Below, in pieces: positions 37,475-47,067 of a stretch of DNA of 64,000 bases. Position 1 is the stretch's first letter, and each line of letters starts with the position of its first letter. The stretch lies in contig NZ_FOBH01000006.1 of the NCBI RefSeq assembly GCF_900109785.1, forward strand, positions 62,001 to 126,000. The letters run 5' to 3'. The notes beneath the pieces are model-generated. The model ran no database searches, was not told the origin of the DNA, and worked only from the letters and a program-made list of their open reading frames with translations. Position numbers and translations under genes: made by a program. Origin of the DNA: Nitrosovibrio tenuis. Lineage in GTDB: Bacteria > Pseudomonadota > Gammaproteobacteria > Burkholderiales > Nitrosomonadaceae.

Positions 37475-38010
37475 AGCGGCCCCCCTTATAGCGGAAATGG
37501 TAATGACGATGCGGGAATTCGGGAATATCCTTTTTTAAACATTATAGTCGATTCCTGCGAATTATCAGGCAATGATGAGCTGAGCATAAGCCATCGGCCG
37601 GGTAATGCTATCGACAAAGACGCCGTTGCATGCGGCGAGTCATTCTGGAGATCTGATAGCGATATGTGATAATAAATTAATCGTGCATGCAAACTTCTCG
37701 CCTGTATTTTCCTCTAATCGCGGTACTTTTATAAAGTGGTACCGGTATCTTTTATAAAATATTACTTCTGAGAGCAATCATTATCCCAAGAGCTTAAGGC
37801 TCGGATTCGTATACCCGAAGGTTTACCGGCCGGACCGAGTCAAGCACGTGAAGGTCGTCTTTCGGGCTATAATTTGAAATATCCAAAAGTTGGAAATCTC
37901 TGAAATAGGCCTCGGCCATATAGTAATTAGTAATCAGAGAATAACTCGGAAGTTTTTCAATCCTGCCCAGCGTTGTCCAGGTGCGGCTGATCTAGCCGCA
38001 AATAGAACTC
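37475..38010. other. Divergent intergenic region with AT-rich direct repeats
   Basis: 536 bases between the di-heme gene (minus) and the RNB gene (plus). Two direct copies of GGTA(T)CTTTTATAAA lie at 37722-37735 and 37744-37759. A GGTACC palindrome sits between them. These could be regulator or promoter sites. The rest shows no gene. Confidence 0.5.
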
Positions 38011-39864
38011 ATGAATGTATTTTACGAAGAGGAAGGCACTTTCAAAGTGGGCGCTGTCCTTGCCGACAACACAACGTCGCTGCAGGTGGAGGCGCCCCAT
38101 GGCAGGCGCGCTAAAATAAAAGCTGCTTCGGTATTGCTGCGGTTTGACGCTCCATCACTATCCGAATTCATGGATCTTGCCCAAAAAACGGCAGAGGACC
38201 TGGATCCGAATTTCCTCTGGGAATGCTGCGAGAGCGAGGCGGAATTCGCGAGCGATAAATTGGCTGCGGATTATTTCGGCCATACGGCAACTCCCGAGGA
38301 AGCGGCGGCAATATTGATCCGGCTGCACAGCGCGCCGATGTATTTCTACAAAAAAGGCCGGGGACGGTATAAGGCTGCGCCACCGAAAGCGCTCGAGGCG
38401 GCTCTGGCCAGCCAGGAAAAAAGGCGACTACAGGCAGAACAGCAGACCCGCTATACGCAATTACTAAGCACATTCACGCTGCCAGAAGAGTTCAGGCCAT
38501 TATTATCCAGTCTCCTCTATCGGCCGGAAAAGAATACAGTCGAGTGGAAAGCGCTCGATGCCGCATGCAATGCAACCAAACTGAGCGTATCCAAACTGCT
38601 TGAGAAGTGTGGCGCCATCCCTTCTACGCATGAATACCACGTCAACCGGTTCGTGCTGGAGCATTTTCCCGAAGGCCCGGACTTTGGCGAACTTGATGCG
38701 GGCGAGTTGATCGACCCGGCAGATATACCGGTCGCGGATGTGGTTGCCTTCAGCATCGATGACGTCACCACTACAGAAATCGATGATGCTTTTTCTGTAA
38801 CCCCACTTACTCTGGGCAGTTTTCGCGTGGGTATCCACATCGCCATTCCCACTTTGGGAATCCCGCCGGGTTCGCTGTGGGATACAGTAGCGGCACAGCG
38901 CCTGTCCACGGTGTACCTTCCCGGAAGTAAAATTACCATGTTTCCGGATGCCGTGATACAGCACTACACGTTGCGCGAAGATGGGTTGTGCCCCGCACTT
39001 TCAATGTATCTCGACGTGACCGACGATTTTACGGTCATCGCGACAAGCAGCCGGATCGAGCGGGTGAAAGTCGCCGCAAACCTCAGGCACGACACATTGG
39101 AGGAACACTTCAATGAGTCCACTCTGGCGGGTGGTCACCTCGACCATCCTTTCGGAAAGGAATTGCTGGCGTTGTGGAATTTTGCGTCCAGGCTGGAAGC
39201 GCTTCGGGGCAAGACCAATGACAGCAATAATGAGCGGATCGATTACAGTTTCTATGTCAAAGACGATCGCATTACCATCAGTCAGCGCCGGCGGGGCTCG
39301 CCGATTGACAAGGTGGTGTCGGAACTGATGATTTACGTTAACGCCGAGTGGGGCAAGCAGCTTGCCGATGCCGGGGTTGCGGGCATCTATCGCAGTCAGG
39401 GCGGGGGCAAGGTCAGAATGAGCACTTCGCCCGCGCCGCATCAGGGTTTGGGCGTATCCCAGTATTCCTGGATCAGTTCGCCGATGCGCCGCTATGTCGA
39501 TTTCATCAATCAGCGTCAGCTGGTTGCATTGTTGCGCGGCGAAATTCCGCCTTACACCCGAGAGAGCGAGAGCCTGCATACATTCATGCGTGATTTCGAG
39601 GCGGCGTACGAAATTTATGGAGATTTTCAACGCAGCATGGAGCGCTACTGGTGCCTGCGGTGGCTGTTGCAGGAAAAAATTGAAATAACCGGTGCGCAGG
39701 TGTTGAAGGAGAACCTGGTAAAGCTGGACCATTTACCGTTGATAGCGCGGGTATCCTCACTACCGGATATGCCGCCGGAAACAAGCATTGAAGTGGAAGT
39801 GTCCCAGATTGACCTGCTGGAACTCACTTTCAGCGTACGGTTTCTGCATAAACTTCAGGCATGA
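38011..39864 (+). CDS. RNB-family exoribonuclease (RNase II-like)
   Basis: 617 residues. Degrades single-stranded RNA 3' to 5'. The RNB catalytic domain (about 240-560) holds FSIDDVTTTEIDDAFSV with the metal-binding aspartates, and YSWISSPMRRYVDFINQRQL for the RNA-binding and catalytic loop. The N-terminal 90 residues are a cold-shock-like fold (GTFKVGAVLADNTTSLQVEAPHGRRAKIK). It lacks a recognisable S1 domain at the end. Shorter than RNase R (about 800), so RNase II-like. It lies upstream of the tonB-like gene. Confidence 0.9.
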   Translation: MNVFYEEEGTFKVGAVLADNTTSLQVEAPHGRRAKIKAASVLLRFDAPSLSEFMDLAQKTAEDLDPNFLWECCESEAEFASDKLAADYFGHTATPEEAAAILIRLHSAPMYFYKKGRGRYKAAPPKALEAALASQEKRRLQAEQQTRYTQLLSTFTLPEEFRPLLSSLLYRPEKNTVEWKALDAACNATKLSVSKLLEKCGAIPSTHEYHVNRFVLEHFPEGPDFGELDAGELIDPADIPVADVVAFSIDDVTTTEIDDAFSVTPLTLGSFRVGIHIAIPTLGIPPGSLWDTVAAQRLSTVYLPGSKITMFPDAVIQHYTLREDGLCPALSMYLDVTDDFTVIATSSRIERVKVAANLRHDTLEEHFNESTLAGGHLDHPFGKELLALWNFASRLEALRGKTNDSNNERIDYSFYVKDDRITISQRRRGSPIDKVVSELMIYVNAEWGKQLADAGVAGIYRSQGGGKVRMSTSPAPHQGLGVSQYSWISSPMRRYVDFINQRQLVALLRGEIPPYTRESESLHTFMRDFEAAYEIYGDFQRSMERYWCLRWLLQEKIEITGAQVLKENLVKLDHLPLIARVSSLPDMPPETSIEVEVSQIDLLELTFSVRFLHKLQA

Positions 39865-40191
39865 GAGGTTGACCGTCAGTAAGATCATTCTAACGTGACA
39901 AAAAAGTTTTTTATTGTTTAGAATAGATGGGTACTGAAGATAGAATGAACATAGATCTCATCCTGGTTGCTGAGACAGGAGCCGGCTCTCATTAGGTTGA
40001 ATTCGCATTGGGTTGAACGTCGTCAATGGATGTGCACACGCTACAATCCGCGCGCAAATGACCCCGACTGTCCTCTCTCGTTGTGTACGCTCAGTTGCCC
40101 GCTCAGTTGCCTGCCAGACGCTCCATGCCAAGCATTCCGGTAAATCCTGAAAAATATTTTTCCAGCGTAATTCCGATACTCTGCTGACCAA
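39865..40191 (+). other. Intergenic region upstream of the tonB-like gene
   Basis: 327 bases with no recognisable gene. A stretch resembling a tRNA D-arm on the minus strand (40160-40215) does not fold into a full tRNA. An AT-rich segment near 39905-39925 could be a promoter. Confidence 0.4.
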
Positions 40192-41109
40192 TTGAGCGCA
40201 ACCTCAAATATTTCCGATTTTCATTCAGCCTATGTCCATGATTGGCTGCTGAACCGTTCGTCACGCTTAAACGTGGCAATAGCGGTATCAATAGTAATTC
40301 ATGCCATTGTCCTGTTCGGTATCAACTTCAAACTCCCCTCTGCAAAAAAAGAGCATGCCAGCGTTCCGCTGGAAGTCGTATTGGTAAACAGCCAGTCAGC
40401 ATCGAAACCGCGAAAAGCAGATGCGCTGGCGCAGGCCAACCTGGACGGGGGGGGCAACACCGATAGCAATCGCCGGGCGAAAACGCCTGTTTCGCTCATG
40501 CCGAAGCCTGAGAATGCAACCGAGGCGGCCGCTGTCAATCAACGAACAGAGCAGCTTGAGCAGGAAGCGAAACGGCTGATGACAGCGATCAGCAGCGACG
40601 AGGAGGTGAAGCAAACCGCTCAGCCCTCGGATCGGTTGGAGCAAGACTCAAAAATTACCGATGCCGGCGATCTGGTTCAAAGAAGCCTCGAGATTGCACG
40701 CCTGGAAGCGCAGACTGCGCAGGATTACGAAGCTTATCAGAAGCGTCCAAAACGCAAATTCATCGGTGCCCGCACACAGGAATACCGCTTTGCCCGTTAT
40801 GTTGAAGACTGGCGCATCAAGGTGGAGAGGATCGGGAATCTCAATTATCCCGAAGCAGCGAAACGCGAAAAACTCTACGGAAACCTGCAGCTCACCGTTG
40901 GCATCAGGTCCGATGGCAGCCTGGAATCTATCGAAATCAACCGGCCGTCGGGCAAAACCGTTTTGGATGAGGCGGCGGTACGCATCGTGAAATTGGCTGG
41001 ACAAAATGGATTTGCCCCTTTTCCACCCGATATCAGCCGGGACATTGACATCCTGCACATCACGCGCACTTGGGCATTTACTCGTTCAGACGAACTGACG
41101 AGTGAATAG
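40192..41109 (+). CDS. TonB-like energy transducer
   Basis: 305 residues: a cytoplasmic N-terminus, one membrane helix (about 25-45, VAIAVSIVIHAIVLFGI), a charged periplasmic stalk rich in Lys, Glu and Gln, and a TonB C-terminal domain (about 215-300, YPEAAKREKLYGNLQLTVGIRSDGSLESIEI). It links the proton-driven motor to outer-membrane transporters. The TTG at 40192 is the only start after the in-frame TAA at 40168. Its ExbBD partners are not in this window. Confidence 0.8.
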   Translation: MSATSNISDFHSAYVHDWLLNRSSRLNVAIAVSIVIHAIVLFGINFKLPSAKKEHASVPLEVVLVNSQSASKPRKADALAQANLDGGGNTDSNRRAKTPVSLMPKPENATEAAAVNQRTEQLEQEAKRLMTAISSDEEVKQTAQPSDRLEQDSKITDAGDLVQRSLEIARLEAQTAQDYEAYQKRPKRKFIGARTQEYRFARYVEDWRIKVERIGNLNYPEAAKREKLYGNLQLTVGIRSDGSLESIEINRPSGKTVLDEAAVRIVKLAGQNGFAPFPPDISRDIDILHITRTWAFTRSDELTSE

Positions 41110-41135
41110 CCAATTTCAAGCCGGGCATTTCCCTC

Positions 41136-41954
41136 ATGTCTGATTATTACGCCGTTATCGGCAACCCTGTTGCCCATAGCAAATCACCCCTGATTCATGG
41201 TGAGTTTTCCCGGCAGACTGGCCAGGACATGCGTTATGAAAAGATACTTGCACCGATTGGCGAATTCCCCACCGTGGTAACCGAGTTTCGCCAGCACGGG
41301 GGTAAAGGCTTGAACGTGACTGTTCCATTCAAGCTCGAAGCCTTCAGGATATCTACCCATCACACCGAGCGGGCTGACGCTGCACGGGCGGTCAATACGC
41401 TCGTATTGGAAGACGAAGCAATTCTTGGCGACAACACCGATGGCGCGGGATTGGTGCGTGACATTACGGCCAACCTGAAATTTTCGCTTACAGGCAAACG
41501 GGTATTACTGATCGGCGCGGGGGGCGCTGCGCGCGGGGTAATCATGCCGCTGCTTGAATATGAACCGTCTATTCTGGCTGTCGCCAATCGTACGCAAGAA
41601 AAAGCATATGAGCTGCAGCAGCGGTTTTCCAGTTCAGGGAACGTCGTAGCCATTGATTACGCTGATCTTCATGGGGAGCAATTCGACCTCGTCATTAATG
41701 CCACTTCCGCCAGTCTGAATGGGGAACTGCCGCCGCTGCCAGCCGGCGTTTTTGCCGCCGAGTCCCTGGCGTATGACATGATGTATGGAAATAGAGATAC
41801 TCCTTTTCTGCAATTCGCAGCGCTGCAGGGCGTTACGCATTTCTCCGATGGGGTTGGTATGCTGGTAGAGCAGGCAGCGGAATCATTCTTTCTCTGGCGG
41901 GGGGTCAGGCCAAGAACGGATACGGTCATTGAAATGCTCAGGTCCCATGCGTGA
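41136..41954 (+). CDS. aroE: Shikimate dehydrogenase
   Basis: NADPH-dependent reduction of 3-dehydroshikimate in aromatic amino acid synthesis; 272 residues. Substrate-binding NPVAHSKSPLIH, catalytic Lys in NVTVPFKLEAF, the dinucleotide motif IGAGGAARGVI, NRTQEKA and LVINATSASL. It lies 26 bases after the tonB-like gene and 33 bases before mtgA. Confidence 0.96.
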   Translation: MSDYYAVIGNPVAHSKSPLIHGEFSRQTGQDMRYEKILAPIGEFPTVVTEFRQHGGKGLNVTVPFKLEAFRISTHHTERADAARAVNTLVLEDEAILGDNTDGAGLVRDITANLKFSLTGKRVLLIGAGGAARGVIMPLLEYEPSILAVANRTQEKAYELQQRFSSSGNVVAIDYADLHGEQFDLVINATSASLNGELPPLPAGVFAAESLAYDMMYGNRDTPFLQFAALQGVTHFSDGVGMLVEQAAESFFLWRGVRPRTDTVIEMLRSHA

Positions 41955-41987
41955 AATACCTTGAAAACGTCATAGTGCGTCAAACGC

Positions 41988-42686
41988 ATGAAGCCGTTTC
42001 TCCGGCGCTGGTTCTGGCGCATCCCTCTATTTCTCATCGGCCTGGCGTTGATCTACCAGTTATGGATCTTTGGCCACGTTGTTTACTGGAACTTTTATAA
42101 CCCGTCGACCAGTGCTTTCATGCAGGATCGGCTGGAGATATTGCGGCAGAAAGATCCCGGCGCCACGCTGAGGATGAAATGGATGCCGTATGAACGAATT
42201 TCACCCAATCTCAAGCGGGCAATCGTTGCTGCCGAGGACAGCAAATTTCTGGAGCACGAGGGTTTTGATTTCGAGGCCATCCAGAAAGCCTACGAAAAAA
42301 ATCTGAAAAAAGGCAGGCTGGTGGCAGGCGGCTCCACCATCAGCCAGCAGCTCGCAAAAAACTTATTCCTCTCGGGTCAAAAGACCCCATGGCGTAAGAT
42401 CCAGGAAGCGCTCATCACATTGATGCTTGAAAACGTGATGTCCAAACGCCGCATCATGGAAATCTATCTGAATGTGATTGAGTGGGGAAATGGCGTGTTT
42501 GGCGCGGAGGCTGCGATCCGCCATTATTACGGCGCCTCGGCTTCTTCGATCAGCGCGGAACAGGCAGCCCGCCTCGCGGCAATGGTTCCGAATCCTCGCT
42601 TCTACGACCGTCACCGCAATACACCGTGGTTATCGAAGAAAACCGGCATCATCCTCAGCCGCATGGCCCTGGTGGAAATTCCATAG
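41988..42686 (+). CDS. mtgA: Monofunctional peptidoglycan glycosyltransferase
   Basis: Membrane-bound polymerase of lipid II; 232 residues. One N-terminal anchor (WRIPLFLIGLALIYQLWIF), then the GT51 domain with catalytic Glu in VAAEDSKFLEHEGFD, GGSTISQQLAKNLFL and KRRIMEIYLNVIEWGNGVFG. It begins 33 bases after aroE, an order common in betaproteobacteria. Confidence 0.95.
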   Translation: MKPFLRRWFWRIPLFLIGLALIYQLWIFGHVVYWNFYNPSTSAFMQDRLEILRQKDPGATLRMKWMPYERISPNLKRAIVAAEDSKFLEHEGFDFEAIQKAYEKNLKKGRLVAGGSTISQQLAKNLFLSGQKTPWRKIQEALITLMLENVMSKRRIMEIYLNVIEWGNGVFGAEAAIRHYYGASASSISAEQAARLAAMVPNPRFYDRHRNTPWLSKKTGIILSRMALVEIP

Positions 42687-42826
42687 TATTCTCGCTGTCT
42701 CAAAGGCAGAGTATAAGGGTCGGGAGAGCCATGCATACTTTCGGTTCCTCGTCCGTCCTGTCATAATAGCGCCCGATTTTCTCCCACCGTTCCGTCGCTC
42801 CCGCCGCTCCGATAAAGCGATCTGTC

Positions 42827-44260
42827 ATGACAAAAGCAAATAAACTCAGGGAAACGGAAAACCTGCAAGAGCACTTGCAGCGAATAATCCACCTGTTGCG
42901 CCAACAGGAACTGGCGGAAGAGCGCGCGCATGTTGCGCATCCGGACCTGGGCGAGTCTGTAGAAAAAAAACCGGATCTGGCGGAATTGCAGAACCTTCTC
43001 GACAGGCTCCATCCCGCCGACGTCGCGCACATTCTGGAGGCCTTGCCGCTTGAAGAGCGCCTGATCGTCTGGGATATGGTCAAGGCCGAGCGCGACGGTG
43101 AAATCCTTTTGGAAGTCTCGGATGCGGTACGTGAAACGCTGATCGCTACCATGAACAGCGGGGAAATGCTCGCTGCGGCAGAACAGCTGGATGCCGACGA
43201 AATCGCCGACATCGCCTCCGATCTTCCAAGTGAAGTGATCCATGATGTGTTTCAGTCCCTTCCGATGGAGGAGCGCGAGAAGTTGCGCGCCGCGATGTCC
43301 TATCCGGAAGACTCGGTTGGCGCGCTGATGGATTTTGACGTTGTGACCATCCGCGAAGACGTGACAATGGAAGTGGTATTGCGTTATCTGCGACGCCTTG
43401 ATGAACTCCCTGATCATACCGATCTATTGTTCGTAGTGGATCGAGGCGAGCACCTCAAGGGTGTGTTGCCATTGAACAGGTTGCTGGTAAGCGATCCGAA
43501 CGCAACCGTGGACTCGGTTATGACCCGTCAAACGGTGGCATTTCATCCCAACGAGAAGGCGCACGAAGCCGCGCAGGCATTCGAGCGCTATGATCTTGTT
43601 TCGGCCGCCGTCGTAAATGGAGAAGACAAACTGATGGGGCGTGTTACCGTTAACGCGGTGATGGATTTTATTCGGGAGGAATCCTCAAGCGAAGCGCTCA
43701 ATCTGGGTGGTCTGCGGCAAGAAGAGGATCTGTTCGCGCCGATATGGAAAAGCCTGAAAAACCGGTGGACCTGGCTGGCTATCAACCTGGTCACCGCGTT
43801 TATTGCCTCCCGTGTCATTGGCATATTCGAGGACTCGATTGAAAAACTGGTAGCGTTGGCGGCGCTGATGCCGATCATTGCCGGAATTGGCGGCAATTCA
43901 GGCAACCAGACCATTACGATGATCGTGCGTGCGCTCGCGTTGGGCCAGATTAATGCAGCGAACGCGCGCAAGCTGTTTGCCAAGGAAATGGGCGTGAGCG
44001 TGGTAAACGGTCTGGTATGGGGGAGTATCGTCGGATTGTTCGCCTTTCTGATCTACCGGAGCGCGTCCCTGGGCCTGGTGATGACATTGGCAATGCTGTT
44101 GAACTTGCTGCTGGCGGCGGTATTGGGCGTGCTGATACCCCTGACTCTTCATAAACTCGGCCGTGACCCGGCAACAGGTTCGAGCGTACTGATAACAGCC
44201 GTTACTGATAGCGGCGGTTTCTTCATTTTCCTCGGGTTGGCTACCCTTTTTCTGTTGTAA
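42827..44260 (+). CDS. mgtE: Magnesium transporter MgtE
   Basis: 477-residue magnesium channel. A cytoplasmic N domain (about 40-150, with the ALPLEERLIVWD and SLPMEEREKLRAAMSYPEDSVGALM segments), two CBS domains (about 155-275) and five membrane helices (about 300-477) with GIGGNSGNQT, the pore-lining segment. It ends 15 bases before lysA, which is convergent. Confidence 0.93.
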   Translation: MTKANKLRETENLQEHLQRIIHLLRQQELAEERAHVAHPDLGESVEKKPDLAELQNLLDRLHPADVAHILEALPLEERLIVWDMVKAERDGEILLEVSDAVRETLIATMNSGEMLAAAEQLDADEIADIASDLPSEVIHDVFQSLPMEEREKLRAAMSYPEDSVGALMDFDVVTIREDVTMEVVLRYLRRLDELPDHTDLLFVVDRGEHLKGVLPLNRLLVSDPNATVDSVMTRQTVAFHPNEKAHEAAQAFERYDLVSAAVVNGEDKLMGRVTVNAVMDFIREESSSEALNLGGLRQEEDLFAPIWKSLKNRWTWLAINLVTAFIASRVIGIFEDSIEKLVALAALMPIIAGIGGNSGNQTITMIVRALALGQINAANARKLFAKEMGVSVVNGLVWGSIVGLFAFLIYRSASLGLVMTLAMLLNLLLAAVLGVLIPLTLHKLGRDPATGSSVLITAVTDSGGFFIFLGLATLFLL

Positions 44261-44275
44261 CGGCCAGTGACGCTT

Positions 44276-45568
44276 TCAAAGAGGTGACAGAAAGCAGTCC
44301 AACCCCGCAGTCCGCCAGGACGGTATTGTTTCGCCAGCGATCAACTGGTCTATGGACTCGCGTTCGCGTATGACATGGATCCGGTCCCCATCGATCATCA
44401 CCTCGGCGGCCCGCGGGCGCGTATTGTAATTCGAACTCATGCTCATGCCATAGGCTCCGGCAGACATGATGGCGAGCAAATCTCCTTCAGACAGGGCCAG
44501 ATCGCGGTCATGCCCAAGAAAATCCCCGGTTTCGCAAACAGGGCCGACAACCTGATAGGTTTTTACGTTCCCATCATTTTTCGAAATTACTGGAACGATT
44601 TCATGGTGGGCATCATACAAGGCAGGGCGCATAAGGTCGTTCATTGCCGCATCCACAATGGCGAAGTTGCGATGGGGACTGTGTTTCAGGTATTCCACGC
44701 GCGTCAGCAACACACCGGCGTTTCCCACGAGCGCCCGTCCAGGCTCGATCAATACGCGTTGCTTGCGCTGGCCGATCTGGCCGCATAACGCGTTGACATA
44801 GTCGCGGGCGGATGGCGGGCTTTCTCCGGAATAGCGAATACCCAACCCACCGCCCAAATCGAGGTGATCGATTTCCAACCCCTGAGTCTGCAGGCGATCA
44901 AGCAATTCCAGCATTTTCCCGCAGGCTTCTGCGAAAGGAGCGAGTTCTGTCAGTTGTGAGCCAATATGGCAATCCAGCCCGGTGATGCGTAAATTCTCAA
45001 ATTGCCGAGACAAGGCATATAGGGATTCCGCTTCTTCAAAGGGAATTCCGAATTTATTTTCCTTGAGGCCGGTGGAAATATAAGGGTGAGTCTTCGCGTC
45101 CACGTCCGGGTTGACGCGCAGGCTCACCGGCGCTGTCTTCTTCACTTCGCGCGCAACGCGATCCAGCATTTCCAGCTCTGACCGGGATTCCACATTGAAA
45201 CAGAATATCCCCGCGTCAAGCGCGGCCCGCATTTCATCAGGCCGCTTGCCCACACCGGAAAATACGATTTTTTGCGGATCGCCTCCCGCTTTCAAAACCC
45301 GCTGGAGTTCACCGCCCGAAACAATGTCGAAGCCGCTGCCGAGCCGGGCGAACAAGTTGAGAATAGCCAGATTGGAGTTGGCTTTCACCGCATAGCAAAT
45401 CAGATGGTCGCGCCCGCCAAACGCGGCATCGAATGCCTCGTAAGCGGCAGCCAGCGCCGCTCGGGAATAAACATAACACGGAGTGCCAATTTCCTCGGCA
45501 ATGCGATCCAGGGGAACCGATTCACCCCAAAGCCTGTTGCTGCGATAATCGAACGGCCAACCGCTCAC
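44276..45568 (-). CDS. lysA: Diaminopimelate decarboxylase
   Basis: Last step of lysine synthesis; 430 residues. PLP-binding Lys in YAVKANSNLAIL, HIGSQLTELAPF, LDLGGGLGI, EPGRALVGNAGVL and the C-terminal CETGDFLG segment. The start is a GTG that shares bases with the TGA stop of lptM (GTGA), so the two genes are translationally coupled. This lptM-lysA pair is common in proteobacteria. Confidence 0.96.
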   Translation of the reverse strand: MSGWPFDYRSNRLWGESVPLDRIAEEIGTPCYVYSRAALAAAYEAFDAAFGGRDHLICYAVKANSNLAILNLFARLGSGFDIVSGGELQRVLKAGGDPQKIVFSGVGKRPDEMRAALDAGIFCFNVESRSELEMLDRVAREVKKTAPVSLRVNPDVDAKTHPYISTGLKENKFGIPFEEAESLYALSRQFENLRITGLDCHIGSQLTELAPFAEACGKMLELLDRLQTQGLEIDHLDLGGGLGIRYSGESPPSARDYVNALCGQIGQRKQRVLIEPGRALVGNAGVLLTRVEYLKHSPHRNFAIVDAAMNDLMRPALYDAHHEIVPVISKNDGNVKTYQVVGPVCETGDFLGHDRDLALSEGDLLAIMSAGAYGMSMSSNYNTRPRAAEVMIDGDRIHVIRERESIDQLIAGETIPSWRTAGLDCFLSPL

Positions 45569-45696
45569 TTCTTTTTCCCATCAGCCGGGGCTTGTCCCGA
45601 TTCGGGTGCGGCTGGTTGGGGTAGATAAAGCGGCCCCTTGAGACCGCAGGCGTTTAGCAGCAAGACCATCAGAACAGTAGTGAAGAAGCTACGCAT
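45565..45696 (-). CDS. lptM: Small lipoprotein LptM (YifL-like)
   Basis: A 43-residue lipoprotein. It starts MRSFFTTVLMVLLLNACGLK, with the lipobox LNAC (Cys at 17) followed by GLKGPLYLPQ, the signature of YifL/LptM. It ends in KKK. In Escherichia coli LptM assists disulfide maturation of the LptD-LptE complex. Here it overlaps the lysA start. The position directly before lysA and the motif make the assignment good despite the small size. Confidence 0.85.
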   Translation of the reverse strand: MRSFFTTVLMVLLLNACGLKGPLYLPQPAAPESGQAPADGKKK

Positions 45697-45820
45697 GACA
45701 AATAAACAATAATGAATATGGATGAGAAATACTAACATAACGGCTAATCTGTATTAGCTCAAACTACGGCCATGCAATATCGGCAGCGGTAGCTCCTTTC
45801 AATTCCTGGGAGAACTGGAA

Positions 45821-46192
45821 ATGGCGAAGAAAGTGGAAATCAAGTGGCTGAGCGAACCGGAAGAACACGACTACCTGGCGGCGAAGTCGTATCTGAGCCT
45901 GATATATGAGCAATCTATGGCAAACGCGTATGTGGAAAAATTGAGACGCGGCTCGCTATCGGAGTTCAAGGCAAAAGACATTTTCAGGGCATCCCGTCTG
46001 TCCCTGCTTGGGATCAGCAACGCGCACGTCGAAAAAGATCAACAGAAAATAGAGTCGGGGCAGGCGCTCCGGCCGCTTTTGCTGGTACGGGATTCAGCCA
46101 ATGGCAGGGTTACCATTGCCGATGGCTATCATCGGTTGTGCGCGATCTACCCCTATGATGAGGACGCTATCGTGCCCTGTAAAATCGTGTAG
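45821..46192 (+). CDS. ParB/Srx-like small protein, unknown function
   Basis: 123 residues, no signal or membrane segment. The C-terminal half (RPLLLVRDSANGRVTIADGYHRLCAIYPYDEDAIVPCKIV) has the ADG(Y/F)HR pattern of ParB/sulfiredoxin-fold domains; the N-terminal half is helical. The ATG follows GGGAGAACTGGAA. Function unknown: a stand-alone ParB-like fold is not a partition protein here, as no parA is nearby. It is divergent from lptM. Confidence 0.65.
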   Translation: MAKKVEIKWLSEPEEHDYLAAKSYLSLIYEQSMANAYVEKLRRGSLSEFKAKDIFRASRLSLLGISNAHVEKDQQKIESGQALRPLLLVRDSANGRVTIADGYHRLCAIYPYDEDAIVPCKIV

Positions 46193-46404
46193 ACAGCGTT
46201 TCAGTTGAAACGGGCAAAGGCCTGTCCAACATGAACACAAGCCTATGAAAGGCTAACTGGGATCCAACTCGCCGGCTGGACGGGAGCGCGACCGAAGGAA
46301 ACGCGAAGGGCCAGCGGCTAAGTGGAATATGGAGTGTCCACTGTGAATAGATTACCGGACGAATTGGGTCAAGTCGGCCACTTATAAATACAAATATCTC
46401 AAAT

Positions 46405-46822
46405 GTGCCATTACAGGACATTAACCTAGTGGCAGTCATGATGGCATTCGAGGCACGATTCAACTCTGTTTACAATGCGTTGCAGTCTGCGGTGACTGCA
46501 GCTGGCATGGACTGTCAGCGAGTGGATGACATCTGGGTGCGCGACCACATCATTCAAGATGTCGTGTCGCTGATTTATAGGGCAAGTATTGTGATTTGTG
46601 ACTTGACGGGACGCAATGCTAACGTGTTCTACGAAATGGGGGATTGCACACACGCTTGGTAAAGATGTGATCATGATCACCCAATCAGACCCAATCAGCG
46701 GCTGATGTTCCGTTCGACGTAGCCCACATCAGGCACATCCGATACATGCAGAACGGTGAAGGGTGTCAACGCTTACGGAAGATGTGGGCCGCTGGCTAAC
46801 GGGGCTTCAAGCTCGTCGATAA
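46405..46822 (+). pseudogene. Frameshifted remnant of a 2-deoxyribosyltransferase-like gene
   Basis: The first part reads VAVMMAFEARFNSVYNALQSAVTAAG, then ASIVICDLTGRNANVFYEMG. This is the pattern of nucleoside 2-deoxyribosyltransferase-like / TIR-like small proteins. The frame is then lost by one extra G after the ATGGGG run. Downstream, other frames continue the same protein (IAHTLGKDVIMITQS, ADVPFDVAHIRHIRYMQNGEG, EDVGRWLTGLQARR) up to a TAA at 46822. At least four lesions are visible: an extra G, a 10-base tandem duplication, an extra G in GAAGGGTG, and a missing base or two near 46773. The gene is dead. Confidence 0.8.
46679..46698 (+). repeat. 10-base tandem duplication inside the pseudogene
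   Basis: ACCCAATCAG is present twice in a row. Removing one copy joins the MITQS and ADVPFD parts of the broken protein, so this duplication is one of the inactivating changes. Confidence 0.85.
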
Positions 46823-47067
46823 GTGGGTACAGAACTGTCCAGAATGACCTCCAAGGCCAAGATACGGTCCTTTCGGCATAGGCTGCTCCACCGCCCATAG
46901 TGGACATTGGTCTGGGGAAACCTCCTTCATCCGCTTGGGGTCTATATTTGAGACACTCTGGCGCGAGGCCCTCCGATCTGTCAATGGCAGATTCTCCGCT
47001 CGGTCCAACTAAAATGGGACTGCTACGGCTAATCAATAACAGAAGTACTTGCTAGACAATAGCTCTG
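46823..47067. other. Region between the pseudogene and ygjP
   Basis: About 245 bases with no gene I can support. An open frame on the minus strand covers part of it but has no initiation signal and no family likeness. Its composition matches the neighbouring accessory patch. Confidence 0.4.

Noticed and set aside
40103-40215. A possible tRNA on the minus strand (a GCTCAATTGGTCAGC D-arm-like stretch)
   Set aside because: There is no acceptor stem, anticodon arm or T-arm at the right distances. The similarity is limited to the D-arm and is probably chance, as it lies beside the tonB-like start.
46773-47036. An 87-residue minus-strand open frame
   Set aside because: It overlaps the pseudogene end and has neither a start signal nor a family match.
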